NCBI RefSeq assembly: GCF_011386835.1 | Contig: NC_088809.1 | Location: forward strand, 5,217,001-5,281,000 | Reading direction: 5' to 3' | DNA length: 64,000 nucleotides | DNA from: Chrysemys picta bellii | Lineage: Eukaryota; Chordata; Testudines; Emydidae | Notes under the pieces: generated by a model | What the model saw: the letters and a program-made list of their open reading frames with translations, nothing else | Databases searched by the model: none | Told to the model about the DNA's origin: nothing | Translations under genes and position numbers: made by a program | Shown here: piece after piece, positions 36,370 through 48,478 of the stretch | Layout of the letters: each line of letters begins with the position of its first letter | Position numbering within the stretch: the first letter of the stretch is position 1

Positions 36370-37660
36370 CTCCCTGCTTCCACGACCATATCTGTCCTTT
36401 CATTATAGCTTATAACCAGGTGTTGTAGTGTACCTATTTTAGTTAGGCCGAAGTCCTCTTCCATTACCAGTCATTCTAGTTTACCTAGTAGCTTCTTACA
36501 TTGGTATATAGAAATTGATCCTTTTTGTTTTGTCTATGTGCCCATTTTTATTTGGGCTCCTTAGTATGATTACTCTGTTACTTTTCTAGAATTTACCTCT
36601 GTTCTAAACCTGTACTCTTCTCTAGGTACTTACATGGCTTTCATCACCTTCGTACGCAAGAGTCTCCTGTTCAGCCAGAATTTCTGTTCTCTCCTTCACT
36701 GTACAATTGTATTAGGGCATCCCTAGCAGGTGCCTTTGTCCAGCTTCAGTGCTTTTTGCACCTGTCAGGTTTCCCTTAATTTCTAGTTTAAATAATCCTC
36801 CAAAACCTTGTTAATTTTCTGTTCCAGCAGTCTGGCTCCATGTCTGTTAAATGGATCCCATCCCTCTTGTACAGGTTACCCCTTTCCGTAAAGAGTTTCT
36901 TTTGTGATAAATAAGTTTAAGCCTCTCCTCTTTTCACCATCTTCTCACCCAGATTCTGAACGTTCCCCCATCTCGTTGTCCCTTTGCATAGAACTGGAAG
37001 TCTTTCAGAGACGCCTACAATAGAGGACCTGGACAAAAGCTGCCTTCCTAGTAATTTAAATGTAGCTTCCAGTATCATTCTCCTGCGCTTTACTGCATCA
37101 TTGATATCATGTGTACAAGGACTAGAATCCCCCTCCCTAGCACTTACTGGAATTTTTTTTTTAGATGGGTCATGAGATCTGCCACCTTCACACCTGGCAG
37201 GTGAGTCACAAACTGTTTTTTTGGTCACCAGATAACCAGCTATTGATATTTCTAATGATAGGTCATTAACTCACCAGGGCCTGTGCATCTCACAACAGTA
37301 TTCTGAACTCCTGGACTCAACTCCTTGGTGTTTGAAGAAGAATCAGCTGCCCCTACCTCTATTGGAAGCTCTATTTGACCTTCCATTCCATTTTAGCTCT
37401 CTCCCACTGTGAGACTGGCTTCCTCACTTGAAGGATTGAGGCAAGCAGCTTGGAGATGGCCCCACTCCATGGTGTGCCTATTTCCTGTCTTTTTAATAAA
37501 TCTCTCCCTCTCTTACTCCAGTTTAGCAACTCTGACCTTAAGCGGCTGCCCATGGGGTCTGGAAACTATGAGCTCTCTTCATCAGCTGCATTACATACTC
37601 AATTTGGCCACAAGATGAGTAGTTCTATATTCTTCAGTCTGTACAGTACATGGGGGCAGG
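36370..37660 (-). mobile_element. Degenerate CR1-like LINE fragment, antisense (ORF1 esterase end and following spacer)
   Basis: On the minus strand, near 36855-36880, the reading RDGIHLTDM is followed, after a one-base frame change, by GARLLEQKINKVLEDYLN. This resembles the last block (D-x-x-H) of the SGNH esterase domain found in ORF1 of CR1-like LINEs, which in these elements ends with DGIHL-type sequence. Just before it, a 103-codon minus-strand frame (37228-36917) includes RRRMILEATFKLLGRQLL and ERLPVLCKG, then RWGNVQNLGEK. Another frame at 37553-37371 may be earlier ORF1. Downstream of the esterase block, stops are frequent. Borders are approximate and the assignment is by eye. Confidence 0.5.
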
Positions 37661-39119
37661 CAGCCTGTACACTGATATACTCTGCTGCTGATCTTCTATT
37701 TCCATAATTCAGTAGGGTTTTTAGTTTGTGAGCATGTATTGGGTTGAACAGAATCTTTATTAGAAGCTCCGTAGCTTAGTTAATTTAACAGATTTCCTTT
37801 GCAGTAGTCCATTAACTAATTAAGCTGCCTATTCCCACTCAATCTAAACTCCCTACTCCTCATCGGTGCCTCTCCTCCCTCTTTGGCCCTTTTCGGAAGG
37901 CCATAGTGTGTACACATGAATTGGCAATGTGGCAGTTTGATACCATGTTAGATCCATTTTTGTCACTTTAAATCTCTTTTATAACTTCCCTCCCAAAATG
38001 CAAAAGAATGGTGCAAGTATTAGATTATTGACCTGCTACTGGCTGAATTTTGTAATCATTACACAAGCAACATTTCCATTGAAGGTAGTGAGAATCTTGC
38101 CTGCCTCAGAACTGTAATACTAGACTCTGGTTTACATAGGCCATCCTTTTATTCTTATAAATTCCCAATATTAATATTCTACTCTGTGTTCTCTGATACC
38201 TGATGTTCTTGTGTGTATTTGCACACTAATCTTTTTAGTTGTGTGTTGGGAATTGGGTTTGTAATGTGCACCATTGGCTGCCTTTGGGAGTTCATCACTT
38301 TGCAGATAAAAACAGGGACCAGTTTCAACATTTTAGGTCTAGATTATGATGAACTAATCAGGAGACATGGTAGCTGCTGTGCTGTTTTCTTGGCTTGTAT
38401 ATGTTGTAATATATGAACCTATAGCTAGCACTTTGAATGCTCTTGCATTTAGGAACATCTTATTCCGATGAGTTAATAATCCCTCTCTGTCCACTGAAAT
38501 TCTAGAGTTCATTGCCTAACCACAAATGGTCTTTATTTCATAACTTCTGTTTGATTCCATTGTGTTAGAATAGAAAGCCTGAAGAAACAAAATGTTGTGA
38601 AGCTCATTTTTAACATACCTCCGATTTTTAAATGAAAAAGGAGCTCTGTCTTTGTAGGCAGCACTTAAGACATCAAGAATTGTTAATTTTAATAATCCAT
38701 AACAGTAATTTCATATGTTGTCTCTTTAGGAAGAATGTACTCCTCCTTTAGATGGTTTTTATCATATCTTGCACCATGTGAATTAATTTTAAACTTCTGG
38801 CAAGTAATGAACATTACAACCCAACTAGAAATCAAACCTTGGAGGTCTATGCACTCCTGCATAGAACTGCCCTTCATGTGAGTTACACACTCATACTGAG
38901 AGGCGAGGCAGCTGGGTCAACACTGGGATAGGTCATGAAATCGCACCCCTGTAGTGCACATGGCCGCACCATGTGGACACATGCTTAGAAATGTTTAGAT
39001 GGGCAGATAGATGCACTTGTGCTGGGTCAAAATGGGAGTGCCAATTTAAAGAATTGTTTTCAAAAAGCATTCTTCCTTATAGATGTCTATGGATCTCTTG
39101 TGTGTATTAGATAGATATA

Positions 39120-39344
39120 CAGGCGAGTCTCATCTTACACAGGTGTTCCGTTCCGCGGTTAGCGCGTAAAGCGAAACCCACGTATAGTCAAAATTACATT
39201 GAGTTGAACGGCGAGCGGAATTGCCCGCACTACAGGTACAGTATTAAAATTGTTGTTCTCTTTTTTGTTTTTTGTTTTTGCTTTTGCCGACAGCGTAAAG
39301 CTGAAATTGCGCATGTTAAATGCGCGTAAGATGCGACAGACCTG
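39120..39344 (+). mobile_element. Tc1/mariner-like MITE, CpG-rich, copy 2
   Basis: The left end CAGGCGAGTCTCATCTTACA pairs with the right end, which reads CAGGTCTGTCGCATCTTACG on the other strand. TA flanks both sides (39118-39119 and 39345-39346), the usual Tc1/mariner target. The interior shares GCACTACAGGTACAGTATT and TTGAGTTGAACGGCGAGCGG-type motifs with copy 1 at 21897-22109, which is inverted relative to it. No transposase is present. Confidence 0.85.
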
Positions 39345-39615
39345 TATTCAAATATTAATGAACCATCCTCTGGTCCTGCTATTCTTTCCTGCTCTTTTTA
39401 ATTGACTTGTCTTGTGGAAGCCATAGCTCGAAAACAGAGCCTACAGTGCTAGCACCACGGCGGCAGTTTTTCTGCTGGACACAAGTGAATGGCAAGTCGT
39501 GTGCAAATTTGTGAAAGGGAGGCGTATTCACCTTATCTCAATTCTCTGCACGACTCATTGCAACTCTCAGTATGTTGGAAGATCTAGTTCTCTGCAGTGT
39601 TACACGGTTACCATA

Positions 39616-39716
39616 GGCCCAGTCTTGTAGTCCATTGAGGGACTACGCCTTATTCCCATGAATAGTCCCATTGAAGCTTTAGGGACTGCTCATGTAAGGG
39701 TTACTGGCTGCAGCCC
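39616..39716. repeat. Small MITE-like palindromic repeat
   Basis: GGCCCAGTCTTGTAGTCCAT at the left and TACTGGCTGCAGCC at the right frame a centre reading CATGAATAGTCCCATTGAAG. It resembles the element at 22872-22993. Confidence 0.45.
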
Positions 39717-42700
39717 TATATTGTTAATGTTCAGAGCTCTTTAGTAACTTTCAGTTAGCTATCTGCCATGGGGCTGTGAACTGGATGAGTCTCACTCTGC
39801 TTTAAAGATTTTAAAAAAACATAGTTGCCTGAATTTTGGCCATTTCACATTCTGAAACCCAAACCAATCTGTCCTTTAAGATTCACTAATTACTATTTTG
39901 TGTACACATTTTTATACACAAAATCTGAATCAATATCAGGAAGTGATTTATGCTGCTGGAAATGCATCTACTTAGCTAATACATTGATGAGAATCCTTTA
40001 AAGTCCAGTATAATTTTGTCCTTCTCGTAAAAGCAAGGAAACACTCAAAATGAAGGCAGGAAGAGAGGAAATGTGACTACAAATTTTGTAAAAATGGAAA
40101 CAAAACAAGTCATGGGAATGAAGCGAGGCCTTGCAGATGAGGCACAGAATTACTTTATGTACAATTTGATGAACAGTGATTTTTTTTTATAGTGGCAAAT
40201 GGTCTATGTTAAGATATACACAAAGCAGTGCCGTAGGGTTGTGAGCTGTATCCTCTTGGTAAAGCTTGCTGAGAAGCAAGAGGTTTGGTTGTTTTTTAAT
40301 TTCCCCTTGATTTTGTTTGCCTGCAATTTGCAATAACAAAATGTTAGCATCAATAAATTGTACTTTAGTAAGTCACTTTTTCACAAAAGACAGATCTGAA
40401 GCAAAACTTTTTAAACTGCCAACTGAGACCTGTGATTCAGTATTTCAACATTGTCTATTTTCTGATGATGCTTATTTCCATTCCAGTTCTTGTGATCTGA
40501 TGATTAACCCAGTGAAGTAATATATAATCATTTAACCATCCCTTGCCTGTCTTGCAGTAGTCACAGGAAATCTATTCCCAAACCAAAAAAACAAATCTTC
40601 TTTGATAGCAACATAGTGAGTAAAAAAATACTGTAATGTTAGGGTGAATGAATCATAGTAGCGGAGAAGAGAGGAGAGGAAAGTCTAGATTCTTTAATTT
40701 TGGGGGAATATGTTTTGCCTGTAAGTAGTTGAACTTTATGTATTTCTTTATTTTAAAGTAAGAAATAGATTAATTATATGAGAGTTAATTGTTTTATTAA
40801 ACACTAAAGAATATATTGGAAAATAAGCTTTTCCCAACACCAGTCTTTTCTCTTGTGCGCTTGTATTGTGAAATAGGTAAAAGTTGTGAAACTGATGATT
40901 GTAGTGTCTGAGAAATGAAACTTATGAGGGGTTTTTTATTATTGCAGATGTTCTAAAAAATTGACAAATTAAATTTGAGGAAGGAATAAAGTTTTCTGCA
41001 TTTGTTTCCATTAAATTAAGCTGCTAAACAGTGCAACTGCATAACTTTATAGTGATTCTAACCTGTATATTGCTATCCAATATACTTATGTAGCTGTGAT
41101 TTTATTTTAGTTTGGAGTAAAGTACAAAATGTACAGACCATAAACAGATAAAATTAGTTTAATTTTTTTCAACTTAAAATAGTGCTGTCTTTTTAAGTTT
41201 TATTTTAAACATAATGAAAAAAACAGGAGAAAGAGAGAGAATCTTAAATTGAAAATAGTTGACATGAAAAGTAAATAACTAAAGTTGTCTATAACATGGA
41301 ATATTTTACTGTTACTACTGAAAAAAGGCTTTAAAAAAGAATAAAATTAGCTTTTTTACAATTGTCCTTAATTTTTGTAAATCACGTTTTCTGACATGGA
41401 AAATGTTTGTTCCTCTCTGGAAGAAAATATTTTAATTTAAGGCAGACTGTTCACTTTTTGAATTGTAAGTGATTGTATTAGATTACAAACAACTTTTAAA
41501 GCATAAGCATTTATTTTTTAAAAGGAAAATTAAAGTAAAATGTTAATTTATATTTATGCTGCTTAGCATAGACTCAAAATCTATCTGTAATTTAGTTATA
41601 TTATAATTATGTTCTATAAATGTTTTGCTAAATGTTACCTCATAGCTCTTTTGCTAGAGGGTTTGTTTCAAATTGTAACTCATGAACATATAATAGTAAA
41701 AATTAAATGCAGTCTACTTCCGTTGTAATATAGCACATACCTGTTTGAGTAACTGGATTTTAATGTCTTATAAAATTAGTTTAAAGATGTATTAAATCTA
41801 GTTTAATACGATACTGTGTAAAAACTTTAATTGGTTTAAAGTACAAATGTCACTTTAATTCCATGAACATTGTGAAACAGTTGGCAAAATAGGAACTGAA
41901 AGTGTCATGCTCATATCCAGTATTGTTATAAAATACCTAGAGCAACAACTGATGAAATTCCTATGCAGAAGGCAGCATTTTCTTTAGTTTATCCTTTCAA
42001 CAAAGATGGAAATTCTGTTTTTGAAGTAAAATTGCCTTTTTTAACTATACCTTAATAGGCTTTTTCCAACATAAATGAAATTGCCAGCAGGTACTCTTTT
42101 AAAACAGTATTTCCACGTTGATCTTCATTAGGCCATTGGAATGGCTGTTTTTTTCCTTAATTCGTGTTGCTCTTAACGACTTTTATTGGTGGCTGTGTGA
42201 TCATACTGAAATTTTAAAAGGGTCTCATTTCCTCTCTGCTCATCACGCCTAACTCATGTTAACCTTAGTGGAAGTTGTGTGTGTACTGAGCAAATGAGAT
42301 CCTTACATGTATAACTTCTCTTACAAGTGGTTATAAATTAAACTGTTTCATATTTGTTTTCAATTCAAAAATAATTTTGAAGAAATTTTAGTATGAGAAG
42401 CAGCCACCCAGACTAACCAAAAGCAATGTATTTGACATATGAAAAGTTTTGGGCTATCCTACTTCATAGATCAATTGTTATTTACAGCCACAACTTTTAA
42501 CTGGTGACTAAAATGTAGGTATATTTTTGTAATTATTGCATAACAAGCTGCTTTGTTTAATGCCTAGAATTTCCCTGGTTGCTTTATCCAGAAAGTCTGG
42601 CAGCACAAAATCCCTTAACATAATTTCTTATAAATGCAAAAATAGAAGATAAAATGGTGGAAAGCATTGATAATCCTGCGGTAGCTTCTCAATTTATCTA

Positions 42701-44389
42701 AAAGGCAAGATGGTACCATGAAATGTCTCAAATATGCATTTCCATATAATTTAGTATAATCTGCTTCTTCACAGGGTCTCTTTTTCTTGGGAAGAGAGTT
42801 CAAAGCATAAAGATGAGAGTAAAAATATGCAACATTTATAGATACTTTCCCAAATTTAAATTTTTAGTCCCAGTCCCAATGAAGTCACTGGGAGTCTTAA
42901 GATTTAAACAGGAGCAGGAATGGGCACTTGTTTGTAACCTTCATGTGGTTTCAATAGCCTGTAAACTTAAAGTAGAAAACAAATTGGAAGGAGTTTTAAA
43001 TATAACTATTTTATCCGATTTTATTTGTCAATAGAATATCTAGATAGTGGGTTATGAGATGCTATATATATATTACTATTCATATAGCAAAATTTCCCAC
43101 TAGAGTATCATAGAATAGAATATCGGATGGGCACATTTTAAAAAATCCACATAAACACTAAATGCCCCGTTATCGGAGATATAAAAATCCCACTTCTTCA
43201 TTTTTCTATTTTGTTTAATTTATAGTATTTATTTTAATTTTTGCTAGTCCTAATTTGGAAGTGTTCTAAAAACAGTAGTTAAAATTTCAATGATCACTCT
43301 TTCTACAAGAATAGAATTTCTAAATGGAGAACTTTTTTCAGAGTATAAAACCCACATTAAGTACAGTTGTAGTACAGATTTTAACGGTGACATAATTGTG
43401 TTTAAACAGAAAAACACGTAGGTTAGAACAATAAGCTTTTCACAGTCAGGCAGGTATCTTTAAACCTAAAATTACCATTCCAACCCAAAGAATTCAGTTA
43501 ATTACTAAGAATCCTCCACAAATGTGTTGGTTAAAAAGTGCCATAATGAATGGGTTTTATTTTACTGTAGTTTGGAGAAATGATGCAATGTTATAGAAAA
43601 GATCTTTATAACAAAGGTGACCAATAAGTGGAATAAATATTAAGTTGCTTAGATATTTAATTTTTTTACTTCAAAAATGTGTGCACGTGTGAATCGCATT
43701 CATTTGCTTACTGCTGTTATTCACGAAAAATATTTGCTGTTTATATGTGTTAGCTGACTGTTCTGAAAGTTCTGTTATAATAATGAGAATAAGTTTTAAA
43801 AATGGATAGGTTGAATTACATTAGCATATCTAGCCATGAAAGGGCCGGCGGGGTGAATGTGTGTGTTAATAATCAGATTGTTAGGCAAAATACTTGCTAT
43901 GAAAGAAGATTGTGTCTAACAATCTTTGTAACAATATAAAAACATATATAATATCTTACTTTTGACAAAATCAGGTTATTTTATTAATGTGAACTCCCCC
44001 AATTTTAAGCACCCTAATATCAAAGTATTCCCATTTTATATTGTACAGTTTGTTCCAAGCCTGAATAGATGTCTTTGCCCATGGATCCACTTAAACAGAT
44101 CTGTTTTAATTTGAATAACAATTGTATATTCCAGCAGGTTTCTGTTTTACTTCCTACATTTAAATAGAATTAATTTACCACTGTGGGATTACATTTTATA
44201 GTAGCTTTGATTTTAAAATAGCCATTTTATTGTCTATTTGATAAAGCGACAGACACTCTAAAGTTTATTATGTCAAATGTTTCTCTGACTTTAAAAATCA
44301 GAAAAATCAGAAAGTAAACAGCACATTAAATGACAAAGCTATTGTGTTTTAAGTGACTAAAATCCGTCTTACAGTCTTATTAGTGATAA

Positions 44390-44636
44390 TTGTAGCCATG
44401 TTGGTTCCAGGATATTAGAGACAGGATGGATGAGGTAATATCTTTTATCGGACCAACTTCTGTTGGTGAAAGAGACAAGCTTTTGAGCTAAACAGAGCTC
44501 CATTCCATTGCATTCTTAAATTAATTCCATTCTTAATTGAATCCATTCTTAAGAGCTCTGTGTAGCTCAAAAGCTTGTCTCTTTCACCAACAGAAGTTGG
44601 TCTGATAAAAGATATTACCTCACCCACCTTGTCTTT
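44390..44636 (+). mobile_element. Foldback retroposon with 13-bp TSD (copy 2)
   Basis: The forward part starts TTGTAGCCATGTTGGTTCCA and runs through GAGGTAATATCTTTTATCGG, CCAACTTCTGTTGGTGAAAG and ACAAGCTTTTGAGCT. After a spacer rich in CCATTC and TTCTTAA, the reverse complement follows from about 44552 (AAGAGCTCTGTGTAGCTCAA to TATTACCTCACCCACCTTGT). TTATTAGTGATAA flanks it exactly at 44377-44389 and 44637-44649. Structure and insertion signature match the copy at 28941-29146, though the sequence unit differs. Confidence 0.85.
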
Positions 44637-45452
44637 TTATTAGTGATAAAGCATTTAGATTAAGGAATTAGTGGGAGATAGAACAGAACTGTTCACCACT
44701 GTCATTTAAATGCATTATGGCACAGTTCACAGAAATATATTTTGGGGGTAGGCTACATGCGGTTAGAATGACTCTGATGCAGAGGGACTATAGGCTTAAC
44801 ATTGACATGATCACCTTCTTCATTGCTTTTTAAATCTCGGGTGAAATCCTAGCTCCAATAACATCCATAAGAGTTTTGCCATTAACTTTGATGGGGCCTC
44901 AGAATCTCAATTGTTGTAGCAACCAGGAGCACATGTTGTTGGAGACCCTGGTTTGAGAGTGTCTTTCCACAGTGGTAGAGACATGAGGTATTATGGAAAT
45001 ACTGTGTGCTAACCTCACCTTCTGAAAGTACCCTCTACCATCTGTGAGACACTGATGATGGCCTTGCAGGGATTAACCACTTCTGCGTGTATGAGGAGTA
45101 GTGCAGTAGTGGCAGCAGCAACTCAAGGGTGTGGAAGGAAAAATATACTATTATTCTGTAATGGAGTAATCTTTACGCATGTTACATAGTTTGGAAGAGT
45201 TATGTCTGCAGGAAAAACTAAAAACCGGTAACTGTAAATGTTCTGAATTTCAACTTGGCTAAACATGATGAATGTTTGGTTCACTGACGTGTCAAATTTG
45301 CGTTCTTGTCTTAACAGCTCTCTAATTACTCACTTGTAAAATACAAACCCTAGAGGACAGGTTTGAGAATATGAAATTATATGCTGTATAGTGCTTAGAG
45401 ATGCTTTCATTTAATTTCCATCCTTATTAATGCCCTGCTTCCTTGTTTACAG

Positions 45453-45533
45453 GACTTTGCCTCCCGAGCTAAACTGGCCGTCCAGAACCTGGTGCAGAAG
45501 GTTGGATTCTTTGGCATTTTGGCCTGTGCTTCA
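45453..45533 (+). CDS. VMP1: VMP1 coding exon F (VTT domain)
   Basis: This small exon has 81 bp (27 codons), phase 0 at both ends. The acceptor is CTTGTTTACAG ending at 45452 and the donor GTAAGT starts at 45534. The peptide is [17 protein letters not shown] followed by [10 protein letters not shown]. It joins directly to the acidic loop of exon E (ending EAAQ) and to [10 protein letters not shown] in exon G. Asn replaces Lys in the VQ-K-LVQ segment compared with human. The [17 protein letters not shown] stretch formed with exon G is a hallmark of VMP1 and its plant and protist relatives. Confidence 0.96.
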
Positions 45534-47409
45534 GTAAGTTCATTCCAATAAAAAAAGTTTGGGGAATGTGGGGGCGGAGAAGTGTCACAGAAATGTGAAT
45601 AATGTGTGGGGAATTTATTACTTACCTGCAGTGAAATAACACTAAATTGCCCATGGCTTGGTCTGGTTTTTAGCAACCCAATTTTAATCTTCACGTTCAT
45701 CAAACAAGAGTTGTTCTCCATGTTAGGGGAATGGAGTGTTGGCGGTGGTAACTATTATTTGTGGAAGCACGTAGGAGCTGCAGTCATGGACCAGAACCCA
45801 TTGCGCTAGGCTTGTTGCTATCCACAAGATGCGGTGGTTAGTTATATGGTAAAGCTTGTTACAGTGAAACCTGATCATACTGTGATGTTGCTGCTTCCTA
45901 AGAATTTGAAAGATTTATGGTCCCGTGTGCCTCATATTAATGTTTTCAGCAGAGTAAACGAAGTTATCTTTAAAAGCAAGTTAAATACCCATAAGCTTCT
46001 ACTTCATAACAGGTAGCAGACTCTATATTAATCTGTATCGGTCTTGTCTAATGCAAGAACGTGCCATGTTGCCCACTATCCTGTGACTAGGGAGTAAGCA
46101 GGCCTGCTGCTCCTATCCTGGTTCCGTAGTGAGTGAACCAGTTCTGATTTCTGGAGGATTAGTCATAAAGAACCTGTATCCTGGTTTGTTATGACTGGTT
46201 CAGGCACTACCCGGGGTCCTGATAAAACCTTGTTTTCATTTCTGTAGATGTCTATGACGTACCTGGGCTAATAGTTCTCCGCACTTCTACATTTTAAACA
46301 AGAAGCAGGAATAGAAACATCCCCCAAAAACATAAAACTGTCTATACAAAACACAACCAGATTAAAATAGTCACCCACAGTGATTCCCCAAAATGTGTCC
46401 TCAAGACATTCCCTCAGCTCACCCTACCCTAAGGAGCCTGAGAGAGCAAATGGCCTTCTAAATCAGGGAGCTGTTGGTTCAAGCACCTCTGCTAATGGCG
46501 ATGGTGATGCCCTTACACGGGGAAGCAAAAGTAGCAATGTCTCACACCTTGTAGGGTTTTAATCCAGCACCTTAAAATTCACTCTGAAAGCAAACTGGAA
46601 GCTGTTAGGGAGACGGGATTTTTTTTTCCTCCCTGCTGTTGCTGACCGATGTGATTATTGGGGGGGGGGGGTGCATTGCATATCCCAGTTGGGACCTGTT
46701 GCCATCCTTCTGCACCCCCTGTGAGCCTAGCTTCTTTATTAGCTTCCAGAACTTTAGAGGTGGCGAATAATATTCTTTGTAAAAGTTAGGGCCCTTACAT
46801 TTACTTGCCAAGATCAATCTGATTACAGTTTCTGGCATGGCCCTCATCATATAGCTGGCAAACTCCTTCCAGTTTGTTAAGCAGTCAATTATTTTTTGTC
46901 AAGGTCCACATTTCTTCATCCAGGTATAGTCCAGGGCCAGACTCCAGAGAATAATACAAAAAAACTCCACCAATAATAAGTAAGTAAAAAGATATAGGGG
47001 TCCGTTCAAAAGTATCTGGCAGTCCAGATTTAGCACGCTGAATTATACTCTATAAATCTCTCAAATTAGTAAGCCTTTAGACTGCACCATTGTCAGGCCT
47101 GACTCATCATTCTGCAGTCACTATCTCGTGAGACGTTACTGAATAGACTAATTTGTCTGCTTTGTTTAATGAGAAAAAACATTTAAAAATGGGAGAGATG
47201 ACTTATCAGAGCAGTTGGACTGGGTGAAATGTGGATATCGGGAAAACAGGAGAATATGTAAACATGTGGGGAGGATGTTACTTAGTAATGCTTTTGCTTA
47301 ATGTTCAGTCATTTTCTTAGTGTGATGCAGTAATACCTACTTAGGTGCATTGTATCTTACATGTGAGTTAGCCTGTCAGCTCAGTCTGCTGCTGGTGAAT
47401 AGTATGCTA

Positions 47410-47597
47410 CCCCTCTACCCCGATATAACGCTGTTCTCGGGAGCCAAAAAATCTTACCGCGTTCTAGGTGAAATCGTGTTATATCGAACTTGCTTTGATC
47501 CGCCGGAGCACGCAGCCCCGCCCCTCCGGAGCGCTGCTTTACCACGTTCTATCTGAATTCGTGTTATATCGGGTCGCGTTGTATCGGGGTAGAGGTG
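47410..47597. mobile_element. Tc1/mariner-like MITE, 188 bp
   Basis: The ends CCCCTCTACCCCGATATAAC and (other strand) CACCTCTACCCCGATACAAC are inverted repeats. TA flanks both sides (47408-47409 and 47598-47599). The interior repeats GTTATATCG and holds the GC-rich core GGAGCACGCAGCCCCGCCCC. It is a different family from 39120-39344. No coding sequence. Confidence 0.88.
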
Positions 47598-48091
47598 TAT
47601 TTGTTTTCATGCATGTGAAAATTCTGGATGACTTTAGTGTATACTAAGGGGTGAATTCCTTTTTAAAATGTAATTTTTGAATTTTGCTTATGAAAACATT
47701 ACAAAGACAGCATGATACGAAGTTCTCGTGGGCAATCCTTCAAGGAAGACACTGGACAATTCTAGGGAGGCATGCGTTGTTGCCTTTGTTGACCAAAATG
47801 ATTGCGCACAACAGAGACTCCTTGCATTCTTTCATTCCCACCACAGGCTCCCTGTGTGCCATCTTCTCATCCCTCTCTATTTCAGGGACTCCCTGAATCT
47901 CCCCATACCGGGGGCTCTGTGTCTCCCCCCTCGCCCTGCCTTGCCACATGCAAGGGGCTCTGTGTGCATTTCCCTTTCTCCCCATCATTCTTACTATTTT
48001 TGTTTTCTGGCTGGGCGATAAGTCACTCAGGGTCTTAACATTGTAAACTATATTGGGAAGACAGGCAGAGTTGAGATAGAGGTGTGTGTGT

Positions 48092-48109
48092 GGGGGGGGG
48101 GGGGGGGGG
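48092..48109 (+). repeat. GT-rich run followed by 18 G
   Basis: A short GTGTGTGTGT tract leads into 18 consecutive G. Together they form a simple repeat that may be polymorphic. Confidence 0.75.
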
Positions 48110-48478
48110 CATTGTGCAGCGTTCCAAAATTATCACATTAGAGACTCGCTCAACTCCATATTTGTATCAAAAGCCTCACAAGCTCAGCCAGCGGGGCTGA
48201 TTGGCCACCGTTTTATTCAATGGCAATTTGAGATGAATCATTGCCACTGTCCTGAACAGAATTCCTGCTGTTCCTATCTTGAGGAAGCTGCGGCCACCTG
48301 GCCATAAATAGTAGCCCTTTACCACTACTTTGAGCCCAGATAGCTTGTCTAGATCTGTGAGGGCTCTCCAGTTTATGAACAGAATGGCAAAAGCAGCCCT
48401 AAGAGATCCCTATGATAGGCCAGTGAGAATTTCACATCCTGTGGTTAGCTTTTTCCGGCGTCCCTCCATACTCATTTT

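Larger units (their letters stand above)
27481..45452 (+). other. Intron E-F, 17972 bp
   Basis: This is the largest complete intron in the window, GT-AG in phase 0. It holds a G17 run (28198-28214), a foldback retroposon (28941-29146), an antisense CR1-like ORF1 remnant (about 36370-37660), a mariner-like MITE (39120-39344), a small MITE (39616-39716) and a second foldback retroposon (44390-44636). The stretches 29160-36360 and 37670-39110 hold nothing I can name. The stretch 39730-44370 is strikingly AT-rich and free of recognisable repeats. Confidence 0.85.

Noticed and set aside
45834..46016. 60-codon plus-strand frame near 45.9 kb
   Set aside because: It looked briefly like a processed gene piece, but no protein family is recognisable and the ends are not defined.
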